The translations under genes were made by a program, and so were the position numbers. The notes below the pieces were generated by a model. That model did not search any database. It saw nothing but the letters and a program-made list of their open reading frames with translations, and was not told the DNA's origin. From Dimargaris cristalligena (lineage: Eukaryota; Kickxellomycota; Dimargaritomycetes; Dimargaritales; Dimargaritaceae): DNA of 29,144 bases. Positions within the stretch are counted from its first letter, which is position 1, and every line of letters begins with the position of its first letter. The stretch covers positions 3,812-32,955 of the forward strand of contig JANBQC010000304.1 in NCBI GenBank assembly GCA_027576995.1, written 5' to 3'. Positions 23,301 through 29,144 of the stretch are shown in pieces.

Positions 23301-25925
23301 GGTCAAATCAACCGTGCCTTGAATTGGGCCACTGTATATCGCATTGGTCTTCTTGGTAACAGTGGTAGCTTGCGGAATATTTTGGGTCATTTGGTGAAGC
23401 TCGGGGTACTGGTAAATCAGTGGCACTGTTAGCTGGTACCCCAGCTTCTGCACTCTAGACACCAACAGGATAGCCGAAATAGAGTCACCTCCGATGCGGA
23501 AGAAATGGTCGGTGGGGTTAATACGCTCAGGGTCCAGCTGTAGTACCTGGGCCCAAGCAAGGCGCAGGTCCTGGTTCACATCGAGCAGGGGGTCGGTAGC
23601 ATTCGGGATGACTGTTGCGGAATTCGACGACTGACGCACCAAGTGATCAATCGAAGGAAGCGACTTGCGGTCCAGCTTGCCACTTGTTGACGTCTGAAAT
23701 TCGGTCACGGATACCAGCAGCTCGGGAACCATCTGCTTGGGTAAGTTGTCCACCAAAAACTCCAGCAGAGCAGTGTGGTCTAGGTCGTCGGGGCTCGAGT
23801 AAAGAACTAACTTGTCGTGTACCACCGCCGCCACACTGTGTTTGAGACCGGGGAACCGACTGGCCGTATTTTCCACTTCTTCGAGCTCGATCCGGTACCC
23901 GCGAAGCTTGATCTGATTGTCTATACGACCCAGAAACTCGACGGTACCGTTTGGCAGCCATCTAGCGTAATCGCCAGTGCGATAGACCCGGCCGGGCCCA
24001 TATGGGTTAGGGATAAATTTGGTCCGGGTAGCGTTGGGGAGGTTTTGGTAACCGCGGGCCAGCCCGATACCCCCGATAAGCAGCTCCCCCGGCACACCAA
24101 CCGGCACTAACCGAAGCTCATCGTCGACCACCAAATTGAAAACATTCCGGATCGGCTGACCAATGGTAATGTCATCATCGGGTCGGATAATAGCCATATT
24201 GCTGAAAATGGTAGTTTCGGTCGGTCCATACATATTGGCCAAGGTACACCGATGGGCCCATTGGGCCTGTAATTCGGGCGTAAGAGACTCTCCCCCGGTC
24301 ACGATGGCTTTTAGCTTCGCTAAGTTGGTGGGATCTAGGCGGGCTAGGAAAGAGGGTACAAAACACCCCGCTGTGGCCTCGGACAAGTCAGCCAAAATAT
24401 CGGTGGTCGGAATCATCACCGTACTTCCCGCACATAATCGGTGGAAAATCTCGTATAGGATACCATCAAAGGCCACGGACATCATCTGGATGACCCGGTT
24501 ACCGGGACCATGGGCGTCTTGTAAATTTGGATCAGTGACAATGTTGGTCAAACTGCGGTGCTCGACTTGGACCCCTTTGGGTTGGCCAGTAGTTCCAGAG
24601 GTGTAAACCACGTATGCTAAATCGTGGGGCGACGATGAAACTGGTTCGAATCCTGATACTTCCGCGTTCTTAGCTGACAAATGGACGTAGGGGTCAACCA
24701 CTAATACGGGCACTCTTGACTGGCCCGACAGGCGGTCCAGGGCCGATTCGACAGTAATGGCCAGTGCTGCTGCACTGTCGTCCAAAATAAATTGGATTCG
24801 GTCGGTAGGGTAATCAGGGTCAATGGGTACATAAGCGGCGCCGGACTTAAATACCGCGAGCAGCGCAACGATAAAGGCGATGGACTTAGGGATAAGCAGC
24901 GCAATCCGCATCTCGCGCTGGGAACCGTATTTCTCAATTAGACCCCGAGCTAATTCAGAAGTGGCGTAATCCAGTTGAGCGTAGGTCCACTCCTCGGTTC
25001 CGTGAGCTAGTGCCAAATGGTCGGGATAACGCTGAGCGCAGTCCCTGAACAGGTGGTGGATGGGCCGGTCGACGACTTGAACTGGCTTATTCATACAGGA
25101 AAAACCCAGTAACCTTTTTTGTTCCCGATCGCTGACCCACGGAATGTCACGCACCAAGGTGGGCAGTTGGTTTGGAATTGAACTTAGGAGGGTTTGCCAT
25201 ACTGCCATAAAAATAGTGCTAAATTGATTTGCAAACTCTTCGATGGCGGTGGCTCGATATGCTGACCGGGCTGATGTTAGGCTAAGCTTAGCCACGCCAT
25301 CTCCACCCCAGTGGCAGCTCGCCAACAGTTTAGCCCCAGCCAGGGTCAGTAGGTCTGTGTGGGCACGTTCGGCCCTGTGAAATGCAGAGATGCAGTGGGT
25401 GTCAGAGGTAGGGGGCCCCCGACTGGTTGGCGTACCAGGTGAGGCGCAATGCAGAAAAACCTCTATCGGTGTACAGTTACCCGGTGCCTCCAAAGTGACT
25501 TGATTGTCAGTAACAGAAACCGGAATGTTATCTGACTCAGGGTAAACCTGGTCACTCAGGCCCAATGAAGCGACCGGTAAATCGGGGTCCACTTGCCATA
25601 AGGCCAACGTATATGATACTGGGCCGGTAGTTTGGTGGGGCTCCTGGTCGTTTGCGACTGGGCTATCTAGAAGCCCAAAAGCCACCAACGTTTGCTGGTA
25701 GTAGCGACTTAAGAGAATAGCCATACTTCTCTGGACACAATCCTCGAAAGTGGAAATGTGGGCCGGTTGGACGGGAGTGTTGCCGAGGACAGAGGTGTAC
25801 GTTTCAAACCCGGGAAGAGTCACTCGGGACTTGCCAAGCGGCAATCCGGCGTTCGGGAGATACTCAGCTGGCACTGACGGTACCAGGGGTTGGTTGCCAG
25901 CAACGAGAACAAGGCGGAAATTCAT
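11109..25925 (-). CDS. Non-ribosomal peptide synthetase, 4,938 aa, intronless, with one degenerate internal A-T-C unit
   Basis: This multimodular enzyme builds a peptide from amino acids held on carrier domains. Order: C-terminal half of a C domain (about 1-280), A1 (285-785, loop YTSGTTGQPKG, K450), T1 (GGDS, S815), E1 (HHALVD H1004-D1009, catalytic-type E1139), C2 (HHSLIDG, H1487-G1493), a degenerate A2-T2-C3 (about 1795-2790), A3 (FTSGTTGLPKG, K2984), T3 (GGDS, S3352), E2 (HHLVVD H3551-D3556, E3683), C4 (HHAILDG, H4038-G4044), A4 (YTSGSTGAPKG, K4516), T4 (GGNS, S4876) and a short acidic tail. C2 and C4 follow E domains and carry the PCxxLQ-type start of condensation domains that take D-configured donors. 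There is no thioesterase, terminal condensation or reductase domain. The likely product is a short linear peptide with two D residues; its identity is not known. The ATG at 25925 is the first in frame. No partner gene is recognisable nearby. Confidence 0.97.
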   Translation of the reverse strand: MNFRLVLVAGNQPLVPSVPAEYLPNAGLPLGKSRVTLPGFETYTSVLGNTPVQPAHISTFEDCVQRSMAILLSRYYQQTLVAFGLLDSPVANDQEPHQTTGPVSYTLALWQVDPDLPVASLGLSDQVYPESDNIPVSVTDNQVTLEAPGNCTPIEVFLHCASPGTPTSRGPPTSDTHCISAFHRAERAHTDLLTLAGAKLLASCHWGGDGVAKLSLTSARSAYRATAIEEFANQFSTIFMAVWQTLLSSIPNQLPTLVRDIPWVSDREQKRLLGFSCMNKPVQVVDRPIHHLFRDCAQRYPDHLALAHGTEEWTYAQLDYATSELARGLIEKYGSQREMRIALLIPKSIAFIVALLAVFKSGAAYVPIDPDYPTDRIQFILDDSAAALAITVESALDRLSGQSRVPVLVVDPYVHLSAKNAEVSGFEPVSSSPHDLAYVVYTSGTTGQPKGVQVEHRSLTNIVTDPNLQDAHGPGNRVIQMMSVAFDGILYEIFHRLCAGSTVMIPTTDILADLSEATAGCFVPSFLARLDPTNLAKLKAIVTGGESLTPELQAQWAHRCTLANMYGPTETTIFSNMAIIRPDDDITIGQPIRNVFNLVVDDELRLVPVGVPGELLIGGIGLARGYQNLPNATRTKFIPNPYGPGRVYRTGDYARWLPNGTVEFLGRIDNQIKLRGYRIELEEVENTASRFPGLKHSVAAVVHDKLVLYSSPDDLDHTALLEFLVDNLPKQMVPELLVSVTEFQTSTSGKLDRKSLPSIDHLVRQSSNSATVIPNATDPLLDVNQDLRLAWAQVLQLDPERINPTDHFFRIGGDSISAILLVSRVQKLGYQLTVPLIYQYPELHQMTQNIPQATTVTKKTNAIYSGPIQGTVDLTPVQRWFFSIPFHNQHHFNQSFTLKVNPHCPLPLSAVTSALVSLMNHHDILRARFQPGEDEQGWTQAITMATSSPVDIFLTEDSVAPVDYPDFILNVQSRLNLTTGPVLAAALIYHPTTPSDTRLFITIHHALVDLISWRILIEDLNTLLRGDPLPPKTLPFQAWAAQLGDYAGRLSADVWPTQVNPGNPIQDIITLLPPPEVDDGDTSSARISTSLEFNQEFTDALLFQLAPQWRVTPRDLLLATFTQTFAHTVGLQQVSLCMEGHGREPWSAQQDITRTVGWFTALYPLVLHTRPGQSLLEFLRHTKEALQQIPGKGFPYALLKYMPGVPAEERAKLQAKTPARLDVQFNYFGRFNNDANNSSSDDPLSIEWSDYFGLHDFAPDDHVIFDINPMPTIVGDCLRLVIEYNPRVYSRIVIDQVMAGWRHNLAELADVTKRAQPLYAEPLLTQFDFAHLQLSSSEFQDIVGELNRRHIPLSQLEELLPCIALQSGLLTGVSTNPSSYLLQAALKIMGPLDLDRLVRAWDSVAEQHAPLRTIFFESSAKQSRGFIQVVLQPSPNVWTIQDRPLFSLDEFFRSNRQRGFTLKDIMIRNFVFPTADDQVHHVVITIHHSLIDGWSLPLLLQAWMDAYHQSSMVSLVPGASFTDMVDHVQRFETTVAQTFWTEYLLNAPITPAPLLQPDYCGQSGFTTQATILKLPKGRLIQAAQKYGISLSVLLRAAYAVVLSRLLDQDDVVFGITVAGRNLEIPGIEQVIGPCANTVPFRVRLDRSPLESWLKSIHQAQIAMISFEHTQLTDITKWVASGRRRPLFHTLVGSEHFPDPVTNPLHTLVMSNMGIDELTEYQLAINFIERTTCVEAKVSYSRSTYSDGSIDQLVDMVQIVLGQIMAALPDCTVDQLSLDSPISTLPHELVTANGNEPLHTPTVSSLFQQWNDAVTKDPIGVVYQGDAHSLTYLELNQVANSLAFRTAEAVEDRLVSVVALVESIECLLGCLVAAITLGVKLSILPTSYSVDDMVAYIDSGAFQVVWLPSSLVESIRPYVAAESVLVSVVGSSGYHIENVIELSQHPSMTDPMDFGLSLISASESECCTLPTAHCHLVHHALHSMQSYFDGVDTCVVNPSLTPASPQFPWLALSCLLSGTPIVSSSLVAPGEETASVCQIVTVDDINADPCDGSRLVLCDLAQPTWADILHWLRPSDTCLVFIASIIHGHQVVTAEHLISRSLPSSGKPFSDTILAVLDGCGHSCPPGVVGRLALVNLHSADKVAPIGPPVLGYRSSNEMVHILGASHQRVIIDDRQLHLGVLEQVLVQAGARSPKTLLLPGGQVIVLVANASESEIVRLKERVVYPLVPAVLTPHFIISTRDFPHVSDILSSRLQFFVQAYLNAHLTHSTENLSETEWWLTVVTNELCSTQLSFDSLSPQAVHSTVGATLAQLEQLQFRIRQKYDVQLTIGDLVKHSDFCDLANIITNLVGRIKVTAVGVVSNHNSYPTVNKPAPYLRLLAPTERQQRIWSLSQLDEPQVDFHHHILISSSAPLRLEDIQRSINYIAAQYEELRCRFVSEQGVLTCRTVLNMQIGVSEHLIDGPHILDDAYLEETVPYFDVTQGTLTQVDLYQLAVLSYSETVSTISLRVHEISCDSYLFERIVQTFIQQLSSNSLNPSVDNITRPDITTHLPTKADVQYWTTLLRDPPTELGLSPDYAHPSLPTFQCCDVKVDIPEQLAVAIRNLSSSKSISDSDVWLTLFTVFLRRLTNQDDLVIDMCESGGHRSDTVISGDSSSMGRRPVRISGKLSVEFHELTELIVHQIGGSLTHPMPPVGELLAGLDLPGHCRLAGLSRVCFAFQKVYSSKPTSGIQVSYPTPFHTMFPYDLQLAIVDSEPAMKCQLMFNPSIFSADTAGRLSHNFVLFAHSVIVLCEPWPTAPLISDSETRLLLKDFAIGSLGLTNPPETPHVNILELFFKTAKKNPEQVATEIGVHTQTYAALAQSVQLMANRLRLANVQPGDRVGVVATSHPDTIMCMLAIWCARAVYVPVDNKLPHNRQKYIVDIAECTRVVTVTGVSTVWSEALNSENLSPGPDGHPHESMEYTVQPNDTAYIVFTSGTTGLPKGIVVQHRSLNNVITNEAFASLRHPGMRFLCQVSPGFDASILVLLFPLVYGMTLVFPNETGPDILSTITSAMLPLSVIAPLEPSQFPNLKALVVGAEPLPLELAAKWTPFLELYNGYGPSETTIISHVGRVISGSRISIGRPIANTECYILDGNLQLVPIGTVGEIFIGGVCVSQGYINRPDLNASKFIDNPFTGQGKLYNSGDLGRWLPDGQVECLGRADGQIKLRGFRIELDEIRSVLLRQPGVKDCAVFVNDSFLVSYVIPETAVNEDRLRTALAKLLPSYMIPSYIVGLPTMPLTVNSKCDTKFLQNHFVEHLASQRTLISLSDAGPSPSSQPAKVLTQALIEVLGLSPNQVNLLLSFVKLGGDSISGIQVSSKCRQLGYALPGHALLGRESLQDAVQDMIAITSTAGIAGQLHAIDYQTSFPLTPIQTWFLDHPWANPHHFNQSFALELVRPISVAQLSSALLRLVNHHDMLRCQFIRDSTSSSHQWSQRVLPPFARLPVPVFELNASPSDLTDHFIDIQSSLDISQGHLLATGLITLSNNDTPQTITSQSANVQHLLFITVHHLVVDLVSWAIILEDLSLLLEDKPPVPQHLPFATWATELAEWAQETITTTNQDASPPTQPLETMFPHIRPDTMSLNYQDNIQARSIKLDIAMSNAVLHVDTHGIQPLEVMMAGLFRALFSISQAPTVTIFNESHGRLPFQPTLDPSRTVGWFTALVPCQAQVNSDTTVADYLKVAKQARRSSSGTQGLKYGLHHMLDKSRDTEIASSSYAPIEVAFNYLGNTTDQSTLTRGGRALWTVRPDLTSHLAVCDPAELRPQLLEVIGVPTSSGLKFTIHYCPQVVPSGVIESLLAEFQQALADMVHLLEQPDCLPFWTLSDFPLLSSTLPKGTAPEFDINKFIEEELPLLDLGADDIEDIYPCLPLQEGMLFATIQDPTAYAVQLTFTITGDLDITRFQKAWDDTAQIHNTLRTRFIMGTGGQADRNIQLITKSFSPQWVIGDWRDSVISTLDVKFTQAERAAGFPSHLPLIKFGLFRITENTYRFFVSAHHAILDGWSNGPLFRTALEYYSGLTPTSHSLLFKDFVGHILAKDQSEAESFWARQFASVETPSLLTEPHHRPDNRTHPNDDGFYGIVEHTVGPLDALNRFTKDLGITLSTVLRAALAAVLQRYTGSDFPVFGAVVSGRNVDLDGIANMVGLCINTVPCCVPLAGNVSVADVLQSIQTNSTVMCNYEHNHLSDIHRWSGISTEKPLFNTIFVLENYPETSDDPNLPIHFHLERGWDPTDYSLSIGAFTKNDQLKFRLTYRQLDFSDTFMSGFANHFAQAINSIVSLGPQASFRDVELFAEAERHQLLHSFAANPRPFVLDYIHSIFQYQARLTPNHTALIEGNERYTYAQLDTASDHFAQVLAQSVDCGPDRIIGILAERSLELVISQLAVWKTGSAFVCLVPNFPLDRMWFILADAQCPAVIGRAEFLAALSDIDISRIPIDALPLLTRGESAPFVSPAISPSNLAYVVYTSGSTGAPKGVMIEHQSLSNFMLGFNIDFPAGPDTVVPAMLTPTFDMSILEIWSPLSFGGTSLVFPGDYESALQLATRVIAVPSLMACFEPSHYPNLQQLILCGEPMPVKVAQNWGPVVELINAYGPSETTILSHWNRMRVDESTIHVGTPMANVTSIILDSYMRPVPIGSTGQIYLGGLGLARGYLQQPELTGEKFMECPFTGGRLYRSGDLGRWLPGGRVECLGRADFQVKLRGYRMELGEVESALERHPAVDQARVLIQDDTHLVGYVVPVAGRTAGILDFLRGRLPHYMVPSGLVELAQLPLTQVGKVDRRSLPRFDFTITRCNENPVELSPTETELVALIAEILEIEPSAVVLEATFFQLGGNSLTAIQLVTRCHRLTIGLDLADINRQNTIAYLAKLASVPTEDSAAESPSDIESDGYNSSIESA
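14346..17555 (-). other. NRPS module 3: A3-T3-E2
   Basis: A3 has all the main cores (FTSGTTGLPKG, GYGPSETT, GEIFIGG, YNSGDLGRW, LRGFRIELDEI); the last core is atypical (NSKCDTKFL) but keeps the lysine. By-eye pocket: D-A-L-M-V-G-G-I-I-K. T3 carries GGDS (S3352). E2 keeps HHxxxD, an ESHGR variant of the EGHGR motif, RTVGWFT and AFNYLG, so it is probably active. With the preceding unit dead, this would be the second working module. Confidence 0.82.
17556..20543 (-). other. Degenerate A2-T2-C3 unit inside the NRPS
   Basis: These about 1,000 residues keep the outline of an A-T-C unit without its chemistry. The A-like part begins as usual (SLFQQWNDAV, LTYLELNQVANSLA) but has no TSGTTG loop, no YGPTE and no TGD motif; only faint traces of the later cores remain (PPGVVGRLAL, HLGVLEQVL). 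In the carrier the GGDS site reads VGAT (2305-2308), so the phosphopantetheine serine is replaced by Thr2308. The C-like part has an LCL-type start (ERQQRIWSLSQLDEP), but its active site is H2510-E-I-S-C-D-S2516 instead of HHxxxDG. There is no stop or frameshift, and sampled lines have about 40-53% GC against 50-70% in intact modules. Confidence 0.88.
21936..25085 (-). other. NRPS module 1: A1-T1-E1 (loads and epimerises residue 1)
   Basis: All A-domain cores are present: YTSGTTGQPKG, MYGPTETT, GELLIGG, YRTGDYARW, LRGYRIELEEVE and the final SGKLDRKSL (K750). By-eye alignment to GrsA-PheA gives the pocket D-G-Y-C-V-G-M-I-F-K. D at the first position fits an alpha-amino acid, but no substrate is assigned. 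The E domain keeps HHxxxD, EGHGRE, RTVGWFT and QFNYFG, so a D residue is expected. Confidence 0.85.
25086..25925 (-). other. NRPS N-terminal half condensation domain
   Basis: The first about 280 residues match only the second half of a condensation domain: the helix RSMAILLSRYYQQTLVAFG resembles the 'rytg-ddvvfG' region, and the end has ATAIEEFANQFSTIF followed by the C-to-A linker PWVSDREQKRLL. The first lobe with HHxxxDG is absent. Such truncated starters are common in fungal NRPSs and are presumed non-catalytic. No missing first lobe was found upstream of the ATG. Confidence 0.7.
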
Positions 25926-28548
25926 TGCAAAGGATTCACGGGGTCAATAGCAATAGTCAAAGATAAAAATAAAAATAAAATGCGGTACAATAAACCTGCT
26001 GGCCGGTAGTTTCGTGAAAGATTGATTATAGTCCACCAGTCTGGATGTCCCGGGAGATTCAATATGCTTAAATGATTAGTAGCAGAATGCCAGCTGGGCA
26101 AACATTTATAGGACTAAAATGGCCCTTACCTGGAGATTGGTATGGAACTTTGGTACGAATATGGCTTGTTAGGCTATGGAAGTACATGGGCCAAAGGTAG
26201 GGGCTCGGGAGAACAGGGGTACAAAGGGCGTTAGGGACTCCTACCACCGGTGATGTTAGGAATAAGGGGGGATTAACGACAAGATACTGAATAGCACCAA
26301 CCAACCAATACTGAACTGGAAATCTCAGAGAGCTAGGGTTATAATCGACTGCTTTATTAATAGATCAGTGATGCTGTCAGCATTAAAACTACGACGGTGA
26401 GTGCAGGAGTCACTGCTATATTGTTCTATCAACAATCGTGGCCTGGGGTTTGTCGTGGGTAATTCAAGTACGATCCGGTATTGCACCATGAGTCATTGAA
26501 ACAGAAACACAGCCGGGGTTATCGCCCCTGTGTAATCCAAGTCGGAGTGGGGATAGATACGGGCTGATATTTAACTAGTGTGTGTTCATGTTCGATTGAA
26601 CGATAAAGTACGCCATGCATAGCAGCGAACATTGACAACATGGCTTAAAGGGTAAATACGGTTCAAACCTCGTTATAAAACCAGTTAACTGCCTACAACC
26701 CCCCTCGAAGCCCATATTAAAATAGCCTGGTTAGCAACTCTGTATTTAGGTAGAGATGCTACTTTTTCAGGAATTTCTAGTGACACATTCCTACCTACTC
26801 TCATCCCCGCCCCTGATTATTTTCCAACTTGGGCTCACTTCCGCATGATGGCTAATGTAATCAAAATAATGAAAGCCCCTGGGCGGGGGCGGTAAGTGGT
26901 TTCATAACCCAAGAGAGAAGGTGAAGCATATGGGAGAAGTTCATTCAGGCTGTACAACGAAAAATCCATTGGATGAGGCCAATATTACTGGTTAAAAGCC
27001 ATTCCCCCATACATATATTATATAAAACCTTATACAGCTGGTTTGAATTTCACCCATATGAATGAATATTAATGCGCCAGATTTGAAATTTTCCCTAGGG
27101 ATCAACTCAATGCAGCTCTCTAATGTGATATCACAGCCTGCGCGTGCACGCCCCTGGCGGTAAACTACATTGATGTACTTCATATATGAGGTAAGTCATA
27201 TTGCAATTGTTCTCTCGATAGCCCGGACTTTTATAGTTTGATATGGAATAACTACATTGCAAAACGGTCGGTGATCACCATATTTAAGTAATTGTTCGAT
27301 AATCAAGGGATGTTCTGGTAGGGGAGTACTGATTTATTCGAAAAAAGCATTGAATCTCATTTACCGAGATTGAGCAAATCGCCAGTCAATAAAAAAATGC
27401 GTGAATAGGCTTCTTACGAATTAATTTTTGAAATGACTTTAGGCCACCAGAGGGTGCTTGGACTCAATGTAATAATTACGCGGTCATTTGTGCGACAGAC
27501 ACCGGCCTTTAAGAGCATGTTTCTTTTTCAACCAACTGCCAGGAAGTCCGTTTTCATTACTCACCCAGATACTTTACCAATCCGATGAACATAGTTTATA
27601 ACTAACCATACTTTTGTGCAAAGGAAGGAGGGTCCAGAATTTACTTGGGATATCGTACATCCGACACCCCTTTCCGCCACTACTTTGACCTGACATGAGT
27701 CGGATGGCGGACTACATTACTCTTGCATATGGCACCGGTTGAGAAGCTGACATAGCACATTATAAGTTCCGTTTTGGCCAGCACCCCCTACTGTAAAAGA
27801 GCCCCTGGGTGGCCAACGCCATTGGCATATGGTCTGAAAACTCTGCCGTTAAGCCCCATCCCCCTTAAATGGAATAAATTAAGGAAATTGTACCATCATT
27901 AAGATTTACCCCCCCCCCCCGTATTGAACTCGGTTTAGTATATACCCTTATTACCGACAGGACACGCTGCTCTTATTGGAGAAACCACAAGCTGATAACG
28001 GTGGCTTTAATTTATTGAAAGACCCAAAGAACCAATATGCAAATTGAATTATTGGTTGGCCTCTAAAAATAAAGTAGGTTGGCTGATCGGTTTATGCATT
28101 TACCAACAAATTGCATGTTATAAGCAACAGCAGGAACATGGCTTTTAGTTTCTAATGGCATTGCGATTCCGACATCTTTAAAAAAAAATATATACTCTAC
28201 AACCTCACACAATGATACGTGTATCAATAATATGATAGACTTACTATCGCTGAATGAGCGAAGTATATAAGAGAGTGATGCAGGAGTCATTTCGGGCTCA
28301 AACCCCAAGGAGAATGTGTTGGCAACTGTTAGCAGGGAAGAATACATAATGGAGAACAATACCAAAAAATGGGATGATCCAAAACAGTGCTAATGTGAAA
28401 ATGATAGAGTAATCCCTTTTGGCGCATTTTAAATGGCATCAAAATAGGAAAATTGATGGTGGTTAACCAATGAAGATGATAGGTAAACTAGTGAATAGTT
28501 TTTTGGTATATTTTTGGGGATTTATTGATTAAAAACATATATTAGTAA
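25926..28548. other. Long intergenic region upstream of the NRPS, no confident gene
   Basis: The first few hundred bases should hold the NRPS promoter; just upstream of the ATG there is an A/T-rich block of AAATA repeats (about 25965-25980, plus strand). The rest is AT-rich with only short motif-free frames. It contains the second copy of the dispersed repeat (26932-27060) and a run of 12 C (27909-27920). No tailoring enzyme, transporter or regulator is visible. Confidence 0.55.
26932..27060 (+). repeat. Dispersed repeat, copy 2
   Basis: This stretch is homologous to 8923-9070. Shared blocks are AAATCCATTGGA (26962-26973), ATTACTGGTTAAAA (26984-26997), TATACAGCTGG (27031-27041) and GAATTTCACCCAT (27045-27057). 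Identity is roughly two thirds to three quarters by eye. Here it has no adjacent gene, so it is not simply a conserved promoter of the methyltransferase. Confidence 0.7.
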
Positions 28549-28924
28549 AAAAAAAAATTTATTGTGCCGCCTCCCCAAGAACCACAAACTTCGGCGGCAC
28601 CTATTCCCAGGCCTAGGTCACCAGGATCTCCTCAGGACCGGTCCTACAATTCCCCCAACGGTCCTGCAGGAATCCCCAACCCCCAAGTACCGAATGTCCC
28701 CATGACTTCCCCAGCAGCTAAGCCACCGAGTTTATTAGAACAAACTTGTTTGGAACTCAATCAAAACCAGCGACGCCACCGACGTCCCCAACATTCCTAA
28801 CCAACAACCTCAAGTGACCCAGGACCACCAGCGGTTATTCCAACAATGGTTTCAAGACCAACTACTGCTTTCCACTGCCACTGAATACCCTAACCCCTTG
28901 ATCTATTTCCTGACATATAAATAA
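28549..28924 (+). pseudogene. 3' end of a proline/glutamine-rich gene of unknown function, with an apparent one-base frame break
   Basis: An open frame starting after a stop at 28546-28548 is Pro/Ser-rich and has no ATG at its start (the 28564 codon is GTG), so this is more likely a 3' exon or remnant than a whole gene. It ends at 28798-28800. If one A of the run AAAA at 28763-28766 is ignored, the reading passes into a second frame (SDATDVPNIPN, then DHQRLFQQWFQDQL, to a TAA at 28922-28924), which looks clearly coding. AATAAA lies 20 nt further on. The product is not recognised. A retroelement remnant beside the tRNA is possible but unsupported by any motif. Whether the break is real or a homopolymer error cannot be decided here. 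Confidence 0.45.
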
Positions 28925-28943
28925 GGGGTAATCACCCATCTTT

Positions 28944-28949
28944 AATAAA
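28944..28949 (+). terminator. Polyadenylation signal after the proline-rich ORF
   Basis: AATAAA lies 20 nt after the TAA at 28922-28924, a typical position for 3' end formation. It supports the reading of that second frame as the true gene end. Confidence 0.45.
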
Positions 28950-29070
28950 GCAGACTTTGACGCCCTGTTTCTTGCCCTTGAAATAGCCGATTTTTTGCCG
29001 ATTTTTACCAGAAGATTGTTTAAACTCTTATTCTAAGCATTTTTCTGCTGCTGCACAAAATTTTATATGC

Positions 29071-29144
29071 GATTTCTTGGTGTAGTTGGTTATCACGTCT
29101 GTCTAACACACAGACGGTCGCCGGTTCGAATCCGGCAGAAATCA
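29071..29144 (+). tRNA. tRNA-Val (anticodon AAC)
   Basis: This 74-nt gene folds as a complete tRNA. The acceptor stem GATTTCT pairs fully with AGAAATC, followed by discriminator A. The D arm is GTG...CAC. The anticodon stem TCTGT/ACAGA encloses the loop CTAACAC, giving anticodon AAC (Val, codon GTT). The T arm is GCCGG-TTCGAAT-CCGGC. There is no intron and no encoded CCA. It resembles fungal cytosolic tRNA-Val(AAC). It ends on the last base of the window, so its terminator is not visible. Confidence 0.95.

Noticed and set aside
27658..27711. Interleaved inverted repeats CATCCGAC/GTCGGATG and TCCGCCA/TGGCGGA in a pseudoknot-like order
   Set aside because: Arms of 7-8 bases at this spacing are expected several times by chance in 29 kb, and no gene or conserved context supports a structured RNA.
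27909..27920. Run of 12 C
   Set aside because: A simple homopolymer with no flanking structure; possibly of uncertain length, with no functional claim possible.
28063..28365. One-hundred-codon minus-strand frame
   Set aside because: It begins with TTG rather than ATG, is AT-rich and shows no recognisable motif.

Overview
The window looks like nuclear DNA of a fungus, probably an early-diverging (zygomycete-type) one. It has eukaryotic replication, SUMO and translation-factor genes, split by GT-AG introns of 170-255 nt, separated by AT-rich spacers, plus a eukaryotic-type tRNA-Val and one giant non-ribosomal peptide synthetase (NRPS) gene. Genus cannot be read from the sequence; Zoopagomycota/Kickxellomycotina or a related lineage is only a guess.

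Layout: (1) 2-816 (+), 3' part of a proline-rich zinc-finger gene that changes frame between its two fingers. (2) 840-2618, AT-rich spacer with no confident gene. (3) 2619-5955 (+), MCM4 of the replicative helicase, four exons, all splice sites assignable. (4) 5956-6778, spacer between convergent genes. (5) 6779-8169 (-), a two-exon RING protein with SUMO-interaction motifs and an acidic run, like SLX8/RNF4 SUMO-targeted ubiquitin ligases. (6) 8170-9154, spacer between divergent genes, holding one copy of a dispersed repeat. (7) 9155-10112 (+), first exon of a FAM86/EFM3-type eEF2 lysine methyltransferase whose last exon is not resolved. (8) 10113-11108, spacer. (9) 11109-25925 (-), an intronless 4,938-residue NRPS. 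(10) 25926-28548, 2.6 kb spacer with the second repeat copy. (11) 28549-28924 (+), 3' end of a proline-rich gene with an apparent one-base frame break. (12) 29071-29144 (+), tRNA-Val(AAC), ending exactly at the window end.

The most interesting object is the NRPS. Its order is (half C)-A1-T1-E1-C2-[A2-T2-C3]-A3-T3-E2-C4-A4-T4, with no release domain. The bracketed segment of about 1,000 residues keeps the outline of an A-T-C unit but has lost all diagnostic chemistry: no ATP-binding TSGTTG loop, Thr instead of Ser at the carrier site, and HExxxDS instead of HHxxxDG. What remains is a plausible three-residue line, D-aa1 - D-aa2 - aa3, in which C2 would have to work directly with A3-T3. The sampled GC content of the dead segment is also lower than that of the intact modules. 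No tailoring, transport or regulatory gene is recognisable beside it. The other genes are housekeeping and show no sign of forming a cluster with it.
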